A stretch of DNA of 64,000 nt from Drosophila persimilis (GCF_003286085.1 NW_020825294.1:9610001-9674000); one strand, 5' to 3'; counted from the stretch's first letter, positions 11,201 through 24,215 are shown. Program-made: numbers and translations. Notes: generated by a model not told the origin, from the sequence alone.

Positions 11201-13682
11201 TTTTAACAAATTTAAAATCCGATTGTGCATTGTTTTTTATTAGCCAAGGTCGTTTCGAGTTGTTGTTGTGTTTTGGTTTTCGTTGGATTAATTTTTGAGT
11301 GTGTTTTCTCGGCAAAGGAGGAGGCTCTTGGTCTTATCTCTGGAAAGATTAGGAGGGCCTTTCCTTTGCCTTTCTTTCTCCTCTTCAAAATGTTTTTTAT
11401 ATGTTTTACAATTAAACAATTTACCCGCTTATATATTAGCAACAGAGAGGGAGGGAGAGAGGGGTGTACCCTACGTTCATTCCTTATCTCTCCTTCTTTA
11501 TCAGCAGTCTGGAAACCTGTCATACCAACAATTTCTAGTCGTTTTCGTTTATTTTATAGCCATTGTTTGATTTCTCTTGTTCTTCGGAGTCGCGCTGCTC
11601 TTTCATTAATTGCAATTTTCTTTATCTTTTTCGAAAGTACACACGACGGTCCTATAAAACCAGCTTTTCGTGGAAGAGAATGTCCTCCCTCTGACTAAAA
11701 GTGAACTCAAGTGCAAAAAGACATCGATAAGAACGAATTGTGATAGGTTTGGTCGGTGGACTGTAAATTTTAATCAGTTTTTAGTCGTAAATGCGCGTAT
11801 TTTTAGTTGAATTTTATGGACATACACGTACATGGCTCTAAGTAAATGTTTGCTAATTGATTGTTAACTTGAGTTTTAATCAGCTTTGCACAGAAATACG
11901 AGTAGCTTTTGTCTTAAGGTGAGTTTTGGTGGGGTATTCGTAAGAATTCCTATGGTTTTCCTCCCTTCAAAGTAGTTCTGATAGCTGCAGGGTTTCCTCG
12001 CTTGAAGATCACTGTTGAGAACGTCTTTGTGGTACATTTTCTGGGTTTGTTGGCGAGAGATAAAGAGTCAGGGCACTCATGATATCTGCTTCTTGGGGGG
12101 ACCCAATGGTAGTGCCTTTTAAGAACTTCTCGGGGATTCCCCTCCTTCACAGCACTCTTCGTGGCTCCTGGCTTTCCCCTTTAGGAGTTTAGTGTACTTA
12201 GTAGACTTCCCGCTTCTTTTGGCTCTCCTCGCAGCTCCTGGGGAAACCCACCGCTGGGTGGACACCTCTGATATCTGCTTCTGATTTATTGGCAGCCCCA
12301 TTGTTCCCCTGGGACTCCCCTCCTTAGCAGCACTCCTCTGGTGCGAGTGCTCGTGTATTTTCTGGTTAGAGTTCATGGGCTTTGGTGTGGGGCGGCTGGG
12401 TGTTTGGGGCCTGCGCCAACTGTTACTTGGGTTTCATTGCCTTTGTCATGCCAAAGACGTCACTAGGTCGATTCTGGCGTATCCGTTAATGGGACAACTA
12501 AATATTCAACGACAACAGACGACGCAGACAATGGCACAAGACTTTTCTCACCATGGGTGCACTCTGCCCCCCACCCCCTCTTTTGCACCTCTCCGCTCGT
12601 ATGCCACCTCTTTGCATTGTACACTTTTCCACTTACGACATTTTTGCCGTTTTAAGTGTGAGAAATTCTCGGTGAGATCTTCTCTCTCCCTCTCTCTCGC
12701 TCTCTCGCTCTCTCTCTTTGGGAAAACAAGTTCCGTTTCGGTTTTCCCTCTCTTCAGTGCTGCCACTGTTTTTCCGCCTCTCCGTTTTGCTGTCTTTCGC
12801 TTTTGTTGTGGCAACTGTTTAGCGGTTCTTTTGTGCCCCCATCGCCATCCTCTCTTTTGGAGGTTATACCGTTTCAATTGCCCAATTCGTTTCTTCATTC
12901 ATTCAATCTTAATTTTGTTTTGCTTTGGTTTTGCGCAAATGTTTCCTGTTTATGAAACATAAATATTTGTATTTAACATTGAATTTTATTCATTTATTAA
13001 CAATGTGTAAATTTACACAAACTACGGGGGGAATGCCTTGAAGGTTCTCTATAAGAAAAAAGGATTTTCGACAACCGCCAAAAGGTGTTTTAGCTTAAAA
13101 ACCAGGGAGCCGCTCATTAAAGCAGACAAAGACCAGCCCAAAATGTTAATCAGCATCTGTTGCAGACTCAGAGGGCTACGGAGGACTACGGGGCACTGCG
13201 GGGGAGGAGGTTTGAGGCAAAGGCGGCGCACAGTGGGATACACAGGTGTCTCATGCGGTTTTTGGCGGCTCTTGTGGCTGCCGCTGTCACTTGATATTAT
13301 ATTGTGTGTGTGTGCACACAAGGCTTGTTTCAAGTTTTCATTTGTACCCTGTACATCTGTAGGGAGTATGCCTTCAAGAGAGAGCAGCAAGAGGGCATCT
13401 CTTAGAGGGTATCCTCTGCTTCGGTAGCGTACATTTTCATCTTCCTTTCTGGTTTTTCCTTTTTTTGCATTGCTTTTGCTTTTGCTTTTGCCTTTTAAGT
13501 GCATTTCAAGTGTCTGATGGATGCAACGGAGACGAAGAGAGAAGAGAGTGAGAGAGAGAGACGGATTGAAGGGGGAAACGCTTGACGAAGAGAGAGGGGC
13601 GGCACGAGTGCACAGTGATTTGGGGCGTGGCTGTGACAAGTGCAGCAGCAAAAGATGAGGCAGCGGCGGAATTTTGTCGTCT
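5229..13682. other. Intron segment: simple-sequence rich, no gene seen
   Basis: Holds AGATAC microsatellites (about 6,169-6,185, 6,590-6,600 and 7,107-7,125, with inverted CTGTAT runs near 6,960), GA/CT runs, and 14 consecutive C at 8,177-8,190. AT-rich unique sequence fills 9.5-10.7 kb. A weak AAG|GTGAGT site lies at 11,918/11,919. No coding potential was recognised. Confidence 0.5.
8177..8190. repeat. Homopolymer C14
   Basis: Fourteen C residues in a row, read directly. Confidence 0.9.
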
Positions 13683-13710
13683 GTGTGTGTGTGTGTACAC
13701 ACACACACAC
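13683..13710. repeat. Self-complementary TG/CA microsatellite
   Basis: A (GT)n run switches to (AC)n at a central GTAC, so the whole 28-bp tract is its own reverse complement. It can form a cruciform, and alternating purine-pyrimidine tracts favour Z-DNA. Confidence 0.85.
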
Positions 13711-16627
13711 CCGTATATGCCCATAGATGTATTGGAATGTTTGACTGTGGACTCAAGGACGTTTGATGCTGTGTCCCCCCACCTCCTGCCAGATCCGTTT
13801 CCCCTTTAATAACAGCCGCCCCGTGGCCCCCCTCCCCCCACTCTCCAATGCTATTTGTGTCGTCGCCTCTGCACCCGCGACGGGGATTTCCTCTACGGCT
13901 CTTGGGGATTTCGCTGGAGGAGTAGCGAGAGCCACTGCCACTGCTGCTGCTGCTGCTGCCTTTTAATTAAGTTCAGAAAAAGTCGGGCTTACATTTTTAT
14001 TATTATTTTTTTTGTTGCCTGCTGCGGGGCGAGGAGCTCGTTCTTAAGCTCTGATTTCTGATTGCGGGTATGTTTCAAGTGGACTGTTGATGATAGGGCT
14101 GGCTGCCTGGTTTAATTGGATATTACTTTACGATGGGAGAATTACATTGCGAGTCCGAGAATACCCTACGCGAACATGGGGAAATGCCCCCAATGGGAGC
14201 TGCTGCGCCCCAAAGCGATTGTTTTTGTTGTTGTTGTTGCGTCATGGTTTACTCGTGAAGCGTCATTGGGTTTTCATTGGGCTTCAATTGATTGTGGAGT
14301 GTGTAAGTATTTATAGGAATTCGAATTTTTAGAAAGAAATAATTTTTGGAGAGAAAATTTCCTTTTTTGGGGAGAACATACAAAGTTTTTTAGTTCATTC
14401 GTAAAGAAATGTTCAGGGGAGTAAATATTTATAAATTGCAAGCTATATTCTTCTAAAAGATCAAGTCTATCATCCAAGACAAGGAAAAACCGAACTTCTT
14501 CCACAAAATCTCAGAGAAAAGGGAATATCCCTCTGTAAAAAACCAATATCCCTTATAATTCTTCAAATTTCGCTCCTTATTTAATTCCTACTTATAAGAT
14601 ATCCCTTACTTTGTGTAGGATACAGAACCTACCTTCAAGGCCGAACCCTACAGGCCTCCGAGCCTCCCAAAGCTACTCTCTTACGCGTCTCGCAATCAAA
14701 ATTAAAAACTAAAATAGATATAAAGTGAAAAGAGAAGAAAACATGGCACAAACCAGTTGTGGATCTTAAGCTCCGCATTGGCGATGTTTTGGCGTTGTCT
14801 TTGGCCTGTGTCCGGCCTTAGAGCCATACCCCTCTCCCTCACGCACTCTCTCTCCATCTCTCGCCCTCTCTGCAGTCTAGTATTTCTCTCTACTCTCGAT
14901 TCTGGGCCCGAGGCCTCTGTGGCCTGGCCTGTGGCTGCTGTAATTCAATCATTTTTCACGCTGCCTTGCCTTCAGAGCCGGGCAAATCGTCTGTCCCCGA
15001 GCCAAAACTCGTTTTGGGGAGGGGAGGCGGCAGGGGAGGGCTCCACTTAGTTTCTCAGACTGGAATTTAAACGCAATTGGACTTTGATTACAATGAAAAA
15101 AGAAAACTCAGCGTGCGATGTGGCATCGACTGTCAGGAATGTCAGGAAACAGCAAATGGGAAACTTTTGCGGTTAATTTGACCAAATGAATTGTTATTAA
15201 TTTTCATGCCATGTCCCAGGCAAAGGGTTAAAGGCCAGGCCGCAAAAAAATGACTTCATTCCCTGGAACGGAATGGAACGGCATGGAATGGAATGGAATG
15301 GGCCTTCACTCGTGGGGGACGAAAATGCAGGTCGCATCGCGTTTTGCCTGGAGTTCATTTCCCATTCGAAACGCGTAGAAAAAACATTTAAAAAATAGAC
15401 CAACCAAAAAATGTTTCTCCCCCTCTCTCCCCCTCTCTTTCCCTCACTCTTGGAGCTTGTGCAAAGATCTTTATTTTTTTTTTTTGCAAAGACTTTGTTT
15501 TTTTTTTGGGTGCGTGTCGCGTCTTTCGTTTCGTTTCTGCCTGGCGGCGACTCCACTGTCTATCAGTCACGAACGCCCCCAACTAATGAGCCCCCAATTG
15601 AATGAGGTTCAGTTTTTTTGTGGTTTTTTTTATAGGGAATTTTGGTTGTATGGAAATCCCTGTACTCGTTTGCTGGATGGCCAGACTCATCTATTTTTAG
15701 GATTTTAAATAAAATTAAAAAATTTACATAAATTTTAAAAGAAAAATCGCAAAAAAGGTGCTTGAAAAATGTGTTAAATCGTGGAACCTTTAAAAAATTG
15801 AAAACTGAAATGGAAAACCTAATTTTGTATTTTCTTAAGTTTTTATAGGTTCTGTGGTGTTTTTCAACTCTTTTAAAACACCTTTCCATTCGCTTTTAAC
15901 ACACATTTTCTCTTTATGATAGAACTAAAAACACAAGTGTTTTACAACAAAATAATGTTAAAACTAAATTGTTTTCAAGTGTGAAACACATTTATTAGCC
16001 ATTTATAGCTCCTGTAATTGTTAGAAATTAGTTAGTTTTTAGTGCAGAATAACCTTCATATAAGTTCCAGTAACCTTGAACTCTTTCTTAATTTTAATCT
16101 TTTTTCTCTCACCTTTTGATGACTATCAAAAAAGTTAGTTTCAGAAATTCCCTATTGCTTTTGAAATTCCCAAAAAAAGCCCAAAAAATCGAAAACAAAG
16201 CCTCTTTTTTGTGGATCCAAAAGTCAGGGCCAAGGTTTCCCATCCTCCGTCCACCATCCACCGTCCACTGTGTGTTTTCGTATGCATAACGTGAACCGAT
16301 GAAATACAGCGACATTCTTAAATCATTTTTGTCGTTGATTTGTTGCCTCGCGATGCCCCTCGAGTGGTGCCCCTTTTAAAATGCATAGCGTGGCGAATGA
16401 TTTGCAGGGGGGCATAATCCCCGCCTGCAGCCAACTGTGGTAGCCCCAAAATGCAGTCTTTCGGTTAAGTCGGGGGTTTTTTTCGGGAGCGCAGAGCAGG
16501 GGGGAGGTATAAAGAGCACAGCCTTCACACTGGATCGTCTGGCCATCACAATGCCCGCCACTGTGTTTCCTCTGCTCTCAGCTCTCTGCTCTCTGCTGCT
16601 GTCGCAACTGTCGCAAGCTGCAATTGC
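13711..16627. other. Intron segment without a gene
   Basis: Contains GCT repeats near 13,945, CTCTC-rich stretches at 14,830-14,890 and 15,415-15,450, and a GGAAT pentamer run at 15,267-15,300. No gene is seen. Confidence 0.5.
15267..15300. repeat. GGAAT/GGAAC pentamer run
   Basis: About seven head-to-tail units of GGAAY with small changes (GGAACGGAATGGAACGGCAT, then three clean GGAAT units). It is short and may be chance microsatellite growth. Confidence 0.7.
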
Positions 16628-16991
16628 GTTCCAGTTTTGAGAGAGGGAAGGGGTATTCAGAGACGTTTGGGATCTTGGAAATGGAAGAATATACGAATTT
16701 TGGTATATTTTGGAGCAGTATTTATAATTTTCCCATGAAAATGTTCCAGTTTTGGGAGAGGGAAGGGGTAATATGAGTGTAAAGTGGGGCTTTGGGAACT
16801 TAGAAATGGAAGAATATACGAATTTTTGTATATTTTGGGGATGTATTTATCCTTATTCTATGCAAATGTTCCAGTTTTAGGAGAGGGAAGGGGTATTATT
16901 AGTTTAAAGAGGGGTTTGGGAACTTGGAAATGGCAGAATATACGTATTTTGGTATATTTTGGGGATGTATTTATCCTTATCCTATGCAAAT
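16628..16991. repeat. Three-copy tandem repeat, period about 115-125 bp
   Basis: Copies start at 16,628, 16,743 and 16,868, each with GTTCCAGTTTT, then GAGAGGGAAGGGGTA, AAATGG(A/C)AGAATATACG, GTATATTTTGG and, in copies 2 and 3, GGGGATGTATTTATCC. Copies 2 and 3 are the closest pair, so the array grew in steps. Confidence 0.85.
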
Positions 16992-19900
16992 GTATCCTTT
17001 TGTAGCTATTCGATTAGCTTTAATTTATTTTTGGGCATTGAAAATCACCAACAACTGAGTTCTTAATAATTAATAATAATTAATACAAAAATATACATTT
17101 TATTTTTTGTAACTATTCACACGACTAAGAAAACATAGATTTCAAGAGAAATTCTCTTACACGATTGTACTTTTCATGCTAAATCGATATAAATTGCAGT
17201 TAATTTTTCATTGTCCTTTCGCTTATGGGAATATTGTACAGAAAAAGTTCTTTGGCTTTGAAAAATATTCCAACCAAAAATCTATGAGCTGTAATTTCAT
17301 GTTTTTCCTTCTATTAAACTCATTAAAATTTGATTAAAGTAGCACCATGACTCTATCCTCTCCTCTTTCTGTGTAAAACGATGTATATTTTAGGGTATCA
17401 ACAGTTTCGACCCCTCAAGGCGGTGGAGGAGGAGGAGGCGGAGGAGGATAGCGTGCCTTTCCTGTTGCATTGTCAATTGTCAATTTCAATTGTTTGTCGT
17501 GGGAACGGCGGCAGTGTAGTTTTCTATTTTCTTTAACCAACAAAACTAAAAACAAAATTAAAATAAAACCCAACTAAAAAACAGAACCGACTGAAAACGA
17601 CACAGTACGAGAGTATTTTTCTAAATTAAAGCGCTTCCGCATTTCGGTTTCCATCCACTTGTTGTGGGGCTCCCAGTCGAGGGGGGGGGGGGGGGGGGGG
17701 GGGGGTTTCTGGCTGCACTTGGGGCTTAGGGCTTGGAGGGGGAGGAGAAAAGCTGCCGGAAAGCATTTCTGCTGATGAGTTTGTTCGTGTGGAAAGTCTG
17801 ACAAAAACCCCAAAACACCCAAATGCCCCCGTCCCTAGAATGAATAGAAAATAGAGAACCCCAACAGCCCCCAGAGCCAGCGAAACTTTGTTTCTGCAGA
17901 GTGGGCTTTTATTTATTTATTTATGCACACTGTTTGCACTCGACTCGTCGCTCGTTCCTCGGCAATTATTTGCAGTGGCAGTTGCAGTTGCAGAAGTTCC
18001 ACCAGGAGTGGGTGGGTGGGTGCCGCGGGGAAGGGACCCCCAGTAATAGAATACTTGGAATATCTGCAGGATATACACCCACCTCCCACCCCCAGATACA
18101 ACTTTCGCCCCCTCTTTAGTGGTCATTCATCATAATAAAGTTAGTCGAGAGCTTCTGCATTTTAGATGACGCCCTTAAGTAATAATTATCGTTCCCGTGC
18201 AGAGGGCAGGGGTGTAAACTAGCTGCAGATTAATTGTGCAGGGGGTAGGGGTACCTAGGGGCTTAGGTGGAGGGAAAGTGCCATAAAAGTGTTCTATGAG
18301 AGGTTTAAATATTTTTTACAGCCCTCAGATGAAATAATCTCTCGAATACGACCCTTAGATGAGGTATTTTAGAGGGTACCTTTCGAAAAGGTAGATTGAA
18401 GAAATCCAGAGTTCCGTTTTAGGACTCTTTTAGGGCCCAAGGAACCCGTTTAAAAGCTGTCCGATATGGCTGGAGAGTTCTGTTTAGCCTTTTGTCAAAT
18501 ATTATACCAATTAGTAGCTTTAAAAAGCCATATTCCGAGATAATATAATGAACATTCCGCTTCTAAAAATGCTTAAAAAATGTTCCAACATTTTTGAAAA
18601 GGTTTCCGTCGCTATTTTTATGGTATTTAATCAAGAAAAAATCAAGAACTCCTCCAACCAACATTCCATCTAATTCTTGGACCAATAAAACCCCTGAATT
18701 GATGCCACAGCCCTGAACATTCCCAGCATTGAGATCTTGTTTAACATTCATTGTTTAGCACTCGGCTCGGACATCCCCTAGCCTCGACTCCGTCCGCAGA
18801 AGCACACACATGCTCCCAATCTCAAGCCCATAAAATTCTTGCAACAAAAGCAGCAACAAATTCAAATAAATTGCCAAATGGTTGACTTTGACTATGGCTT
18901 TGGTATTTATTGTGGTTTTTTTCTCTGGTCTTTTGGACACGCGCTCCATTATGAGCGGAGCAGCCGAGAGGCACAGCCGATAAAGCAAATTAATCAGGCA
19001 GCGGTGGCACTCGCACTGCCACCAAAAACTAACAGCACGGCTGGCAAACAAGTTGGCGGCAAACTCTAAGTGCAAATATATTCACATCGAGACGGAGCCA
19101 CGCCGAGACGCAGCCAAAGTTGTGTTGTGGCTGGAGCTGGCGCTGGCGCTGGAACTGGAGCTGGAGCTGAGAAACTGGAGCCAAAGTCACTTTGGCGGAA
19201 ACGACAGAAATGTCAACAAAATTACACAAATTAATGCCAAAACGGAAGCACAGCAAAGCAGAGTTTGGATGGAGATGTAGGAGGAAACGGAGGAGACGGC
19301 GGAAAAGTCGGTGGAGAGAGAGATATTTGTCTTTGTTTTTGGGCTTTTGCTTTTGGCGCCTTATAAATGTGCGCCACGCACTTTTTTCACATCAAATAGT
19401 TCCCTGTTTTCATGTTTTTATAAAGGAGGGGTATGACGATTTTTAGGGGATTTTGGTGACAGAGAAGTTAGTATTTATTCTGAAAGATTGAGGTAGAAAT
19501 TGTTGGGTTATAATAAATAAATTAATGCTTCACTTAGGAATTTATATGATTTAAATACTTGTAATAAAGCTTATTTTTAAAACCATTCAGATCCGAGGAC
19601 CAAATCATGTAGGTTTCATAGAAAACACCGTCATTAAAAGTGGTATTTATAGGAAAAACTCTTTTGTTTCCAAAGATATTTGTAATTTCAAATATTTCTT
19701 CATACTTTTAGCTATATTCCAATCAAATCAGATCACTATATCGTACCATAATCATCATAGATTAATCGCCCAAGAGCATTCAATGCTTCGACTTCCTAAG
19801 ATTTCATGCCCTTTCTCGAATGTAGGTGCGGTGGAAAGCGTTTTCTCAGGTGTGGATTTTGGCACAGTTCTTTTATTTGTTTATAATTTGTTATGATTCG

Positions 19901-22658
19901 ACGGAGTGGGGCAGGCCCCAAGTGGTGCCCGCAAAACTTTTACCCTGACTTTGACAGGCAGTTAAATTTATTAGCTGCTTCATCAAAATTTCCCTGATGG
20001 CCTCCATTGGGGGCACTGGGGCGAAGCGAGTGGGTGGAAATGTGGGTTTTCGGGAGAAGATTAAAAGGTGTGAAGATGGAAATGTTTTGGAATTTTATTG
20101 AAGCTAAAATGTGATAGAGGGGGGCTTCCTTTATAGAACATTAACTGGAAACATGGAAAATGGTTCATAAATTGAGATAATCCTTAAACCATGCAGGAAT
20201 TTTGGGGAGCAGCGTTTATATGGAACATGGGGAAACTTCTCTATAAGCTAGACAAAACAACGTGTCTTAATGGAAGAGAAAACCATATTTCCCGGAAAGA
20301 ATTGTGGGAGAAAAGACATGCTTTTGGCTTGGATTGCATTTCCTCTTACAATTTCCCTGAATTTCCTCTTCGAAAACAAAGAATACGTCATCTTATATCA
20401 TCCTCTAGTGCTTATCCAATGGAAAATCTCAATAAATACCTGCATTTACCGCTTAAATATGTCTTTACACCTCAATTTACTCAATTACTCGTTTAACAAC
20501 TCTTCAAAATGCAAATTGAAAACGTTTTTATATGCAAATTACCGTCTGAACTCAGAGTCGCGGCAGTTTTCATGGTTACGTGTGAGGTTCTGTAAAGGAA
20601 ATACATCTCGAAACCAGTCTGGGTCGAAGATTATTCTAATTAAATAATTAATAAGTAAGAATTGGGTATGGGATATATCTAGAATGATCCACAGATTAGC
20701 GTTTCATCGCTGGAATTTGTATTTTAAATATTTGCTAAGTAAACTCTTGGGTTCAAGCAAATATTTGGTGCCTTGTTGATGTGAAAGACATTTGTAAATA
20801 TTTATTGAGCTGTTGAAAATATGTTTATGAAGATTATTCATGAAAATATAGGTATTATTTGGGATGGTAGAGCGGTTAAAATATAAGGAATTATGAGATT
20901 CAATTAAATCTAATTTCTATACATTTCTTGTACTCTTCTTGGGATCTATTGAAAAGACTTTTTGATTATAAATTAATTTAATATTACATTACATTAAATT
21001 ATTCCAAAATATGTCTTTCCATTATATTTTCCAAAGAATTGCATGCCATTTCCATAGAAATATATATTTAATTTCCCATCAAATTTGCCTTTCATTAATG
21101 CATTCAACCCACTCTTTCCTCTTTTCACAAACACTCTCTGGTTTTTCCCGCTTACTCATCTATTCCAGAAATAAATATAGAATATATCTGTCCACCGAGG
21201 AAGTATCTGAGAACATTCCTTTGGAGTGAAATGCGCTTTTATTTTATGCCACTTCCGTGCCGAAGCCGAAAGAACTGTGAAAATTCCACCCGATCTGATT
21301 GGATTTTAATTAACAAGCATCGGCAAGCAAAATTATGGGAAAACATCAACTAAATCCTTCAGCCACTCAGCACTTATGGGGCTCCTCGTTCCGCTCCCAA
21401 TTTCGAACCTAACCAAGAGACATTTGTGCTCCCCGATCATAAATCCACTTTGGAACAGTTTTGTCGTTCTGTTTTGGAATATCTGTGTGCACAGACAGCA
21501 CTGCCTGTCGTCTGTGTTCCGAAATTTATTATGATGTCAGTTTTCTAAAATTAAACGCCAAAGCTTCTGCTTCTTCCGATGGTATTCCCATCTCTGCGAT
21601 GTTTAAGGAACTAATCGTAAAAATGATACGCTTTAATCTCTGTCTTCTTTTTCTTTTCGGTTTTCGATTTTCCTTTGGGGCGAAATCTTTTCAGCGACAG
21701 AACAAGTTTCAAAAGTACCATAAAACTCCAAAGTATTTCTCTTGTTCGAGTGAAAATCTGTAGAAAGTTGAAACAATTGTCAGCGACAGGGGCAGCGGCA
21801 GTGCCACAAAATGGCAATTAATTTGTTGTAAGATTCAACAAGAAGACAACTTCATTTCATGAATGAAAGTGAGTGAAGAGGCCATGAATTTCGTGATTGC
21901 TATACTTTCTTCTGGCTGCCAAAAAGGTTTGCCTTTAGTTTTGCTTGTAAAAATAATAAAAATAATGATATAAATTAATGGAAATTAAGACCGTGCCATA
22001 GTCTTGTCGGAGATCTCTGTCGTGTTGCCACATTGTAAACGGTTTCACACACCACTCGCTTTATTTCGACTATTTTTGGGCCAATAAGTTGTCCAAGTTC
22101 CCTCCCCACTTCCGCCTCTCCTTGCCTTCTCCCTATTTCTCCACTTTTGGTTTCGCTTCACAACAAAAAGCCGCAATTTGCTTTGCACTAATAATCATCT
22201 TTCGGTCTGTCTCTCGCGTTCGTCTCTTTACAATCATATTAATTTTCTTTTTGCCCAATATTTTCACATAGATTTTGAAATTCTGTGTCAATTTTTTGTG
22301 GGCCATGCCACCGTGCCTTTTTGTTGTCCAAAAAATCAATTGTAATTGCAAATATTTGCTGACCCAATATCGCAAAAAATATAGTATCGTACGATTACTT
22401 ACTTTCGTTGGATCTTCATCGTCTTTTAAGTCGTGTTTTTTATGCAATGTTGCAATTTTTGTATGCGCTGATGGAATGAAGAGGGAGTCTCTTGCAAATT
22501 GGAATTGAGGTTTCGAGTTTAAATTCCTAAATTAATGGGGAGTTGGGGGAGGGAGAAAACACGTGTTTCGCTGGGAGCTGATGGAGCAGTTTTCGCTTTA
22601 ACCCCAATCTGTACCTTGCAGATACAATTAAAAGTATTTCTTTATCATTTGAAATATT
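16992..22658. other. Intron segment without a recognised gene
   Basis: Holds the G25 run (17,681-17,705), a purine-rich (GGA)n tract near 17,422-17,450, a GCTGGA/GCTGGC tract at 19,133-19,170, and AT-rich unique DNA. Open frames of up to 125 codons (for example 20,270-20,647) have no family resemblance. Confidence 0.5.
17681..17705. repeat. Homopolymer G25
   Basis: Twenty-five G in a row, read directly. Long enough to form stacked G-quadruplexes and to be length-unstable. Confidence 0.9.
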
Positions 22659-22664
22659 TTTAAT
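22659..22664 (-). terminator. ATTAAA poly(A) signal of the proteasome beta3 paralogue
   Basis: ATTAAA on the minus strand, 19 nt beyond the TAG stop at 22,684-22,686. The very short 3' UTR is inferred from it. Confidence 0.4.
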
Positions 22665-22683
22665 GTCTCCACCACCCCCTGAT

Positions 22684-23298
22684 CTAATCCTTGCGCACAT
22701 CAATCACACGCTCCATGATCTTGTCCTTGTCCAGCACAAAGACTGTGGCGCCCCAGCCACATGTGATATTCCTGTCGAAGGCATGTGTCAGGGTCTGCGA
22801 CATCGTTAGAAAAAGTTGCTCGGGGTCTAGGTTCGGCGTCCAGAGTGTTTCGCACATGCCACACAGCTGTTTGTCGCAGCTGCCGCAGAACACAAAGGAA
22901 TCCTTTTTGGTGGGCGCTCCGATGAGATCGACGCTGCAAATGTACGGCCGCAGGGCAAGCGGATCGAGTGCTGCCACCACGGCCTGCACGTGGTAGGGCC
23001 CGAAGCGGTGCTCGTAGAGCAGATTCGACAGCATGGTGGTAAATGCCTCGGGCGTCATCTCACAGCTCTCCTTGATTTCGTACAGATTTTGTCGGTACTG
23101 CAGGCGATCCCACACTGTATTGACGTCGGCGAGGAATCCGGTCAGACCCAAAAACATGCGGGGTCCCACCTTGAAGACCTTCTTGAAATCCCCGGCAATC
23201 CTCTGACCCGGGTTAGAGCCGCATCCCAGGCGATGGTCTGTGGCAATGGCCACGCATTCATTGCCCTGCATTGCCAGAACACAGCCACCGAACGACAT
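22684..23298 (-). CDS. Proteasome subunit beta type-3 paralogue (intronless retrogene)
   Basis: A single 204-aa frame covers the full length of the beta3 family (about 205 aa). Matching features are the start MSFGGCVLAMQG, ATDHRLG, FKKVFKVGPRMFLGLTG, LLYEHRFGPYHV, LCGMCETLW and GWGATVFVLDKDKI. Beta3 is a structural, non-catalytic subunit of the 20S core inner ring, so absence of a catalytic Thr1 is normal. Compared with the Drosophila Prosbeta3 sequence as I remember it, the protein is clearly diverged over its length yet keeps the fold-defining glycines and the frame. The ATG has a good CGAAATG context. It has no introns and sits antisense within the giant intron of the FAM102 gene, as expected of a retrocopy. 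Many Drosophila proteasome retro-paralogues are testis-specific, and that expression is my guess here. It could be the only beta3 gene of this species, but that is unlikely given the divergence. Confidence 0.88.
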   Translation of the reverse strand: MSFGGCVLAMQGNECVAIATDHRLGCGSNPGQRIAGDFKKVFKVGPRMFLGLTGFLADVNTVWDRLQYRQNLYEIKESCEMTPEAFTTMLSNLLYEHRFGPYHVQAVVAALDPLALRPYICSVDLIGAPTKKDSFVFCGSCDKQLCGMCETLWTPNLDPEQLFLTMSQTLTHAFDRNITCGWGATVFVLDKDKIMERVIDVRKD

Positions 23299-23462
23299 TT
23301 CGGCTCTTCTAGGACTGATTATCCTTTGAAAGCTTGAAAAATACTAACGGAAATTCAATTAAAACAAATTAAGAATTCGCTTTTCATTGCCAAATATTTT
23401 TGACAAAGATTTCATGACTTACTTCATTTGAAGTAAAGCCACACTATGATGATTAGTTCAAA

Positions 23463-24215
23463 AAATACATAAAATACATAGAAAAATACTAGTTAATATC
23501 AGAAAAACACAAGTAAATAAAAGAAACTGCTAGTAAATACCAGAAAATACTAGTTAATACCAGAAAAATACTAGTCAATACAATAAAATATGGGTTGTAC
23601 CAGAAAAGTACTAGTTGATATAAAATACTAGCTAAGACCAGAAAAATACTAGTTAATACAATAATATACTGGGTTGTACCAGAAAAATACTAGTTGGTAA
23701 CAGAAAATATTAGTTAATACCAGAAAAATACTACTTAGGCACAGAAAAATTCTAGTTAACATCATAAAAACTAGTTAATACCATAACAATTCTAGTTAAT
23801 ATTATAAAACACTAGTTAATACAAGCAAATACTAGTTAATACAAGAAAATACCAGCTAATACTAGTTAATACAAGAAAATACCAGCTAATACCAGAAAAA
23901 TACTAGTTGATACCAGACAAATACTAGTTAATACCAGAAAAATACTAGCTTATGCCAGAAAATACTACTCTGATCCATTAAAATAATAGTTAATACCCGA
24001 AAAATAATCCTTAATACAAGAAAAATACTAGTTAATACCAGAAAATACTAGTAAATAGCAAAAAATAATACTTAATACCAGAAAAATACTAGTTAATGCA
24101 AGAAAATAACAGTTATTACCAGTAAATACCTGAAAAATACTATTTCATATTTTAACAATACAAAAGATACTAGTAAATAGCAGAAAAATATAAATTTCAG
24201 TAAATACCATAAAAC
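23463..24215. repeat. Minisatellite array of AATACTAGTTAATACCAGAAA-like units
   Basis: About 750 bp of irregular tandem copies. The core alternates AATACTAGTTAATACC with AGAAAAAT, giving a 20-21 bp unit with many one-base variants. It begins just upstream of the proteasome beta3 paralogue's 5' end. AT content is high. Confidence 0.85.

Noticed and set aside
11225-11698. 157-codon plus-strand frame
   Set aside because: Hydrophobic by T-richness only; overlapping minus frame equally open; no support.
12375-12962. 195-codon plus-strand frame
   Set aside because: Its SLSLALSLSLF stretch comes from a CTCTCT repeat; no other coding sign.
13049-13756. 235-codon minus-strand frame
   Set aside because: Built over CACACA, CTCTCT and TTTTGC repeats, with no family resemblance.
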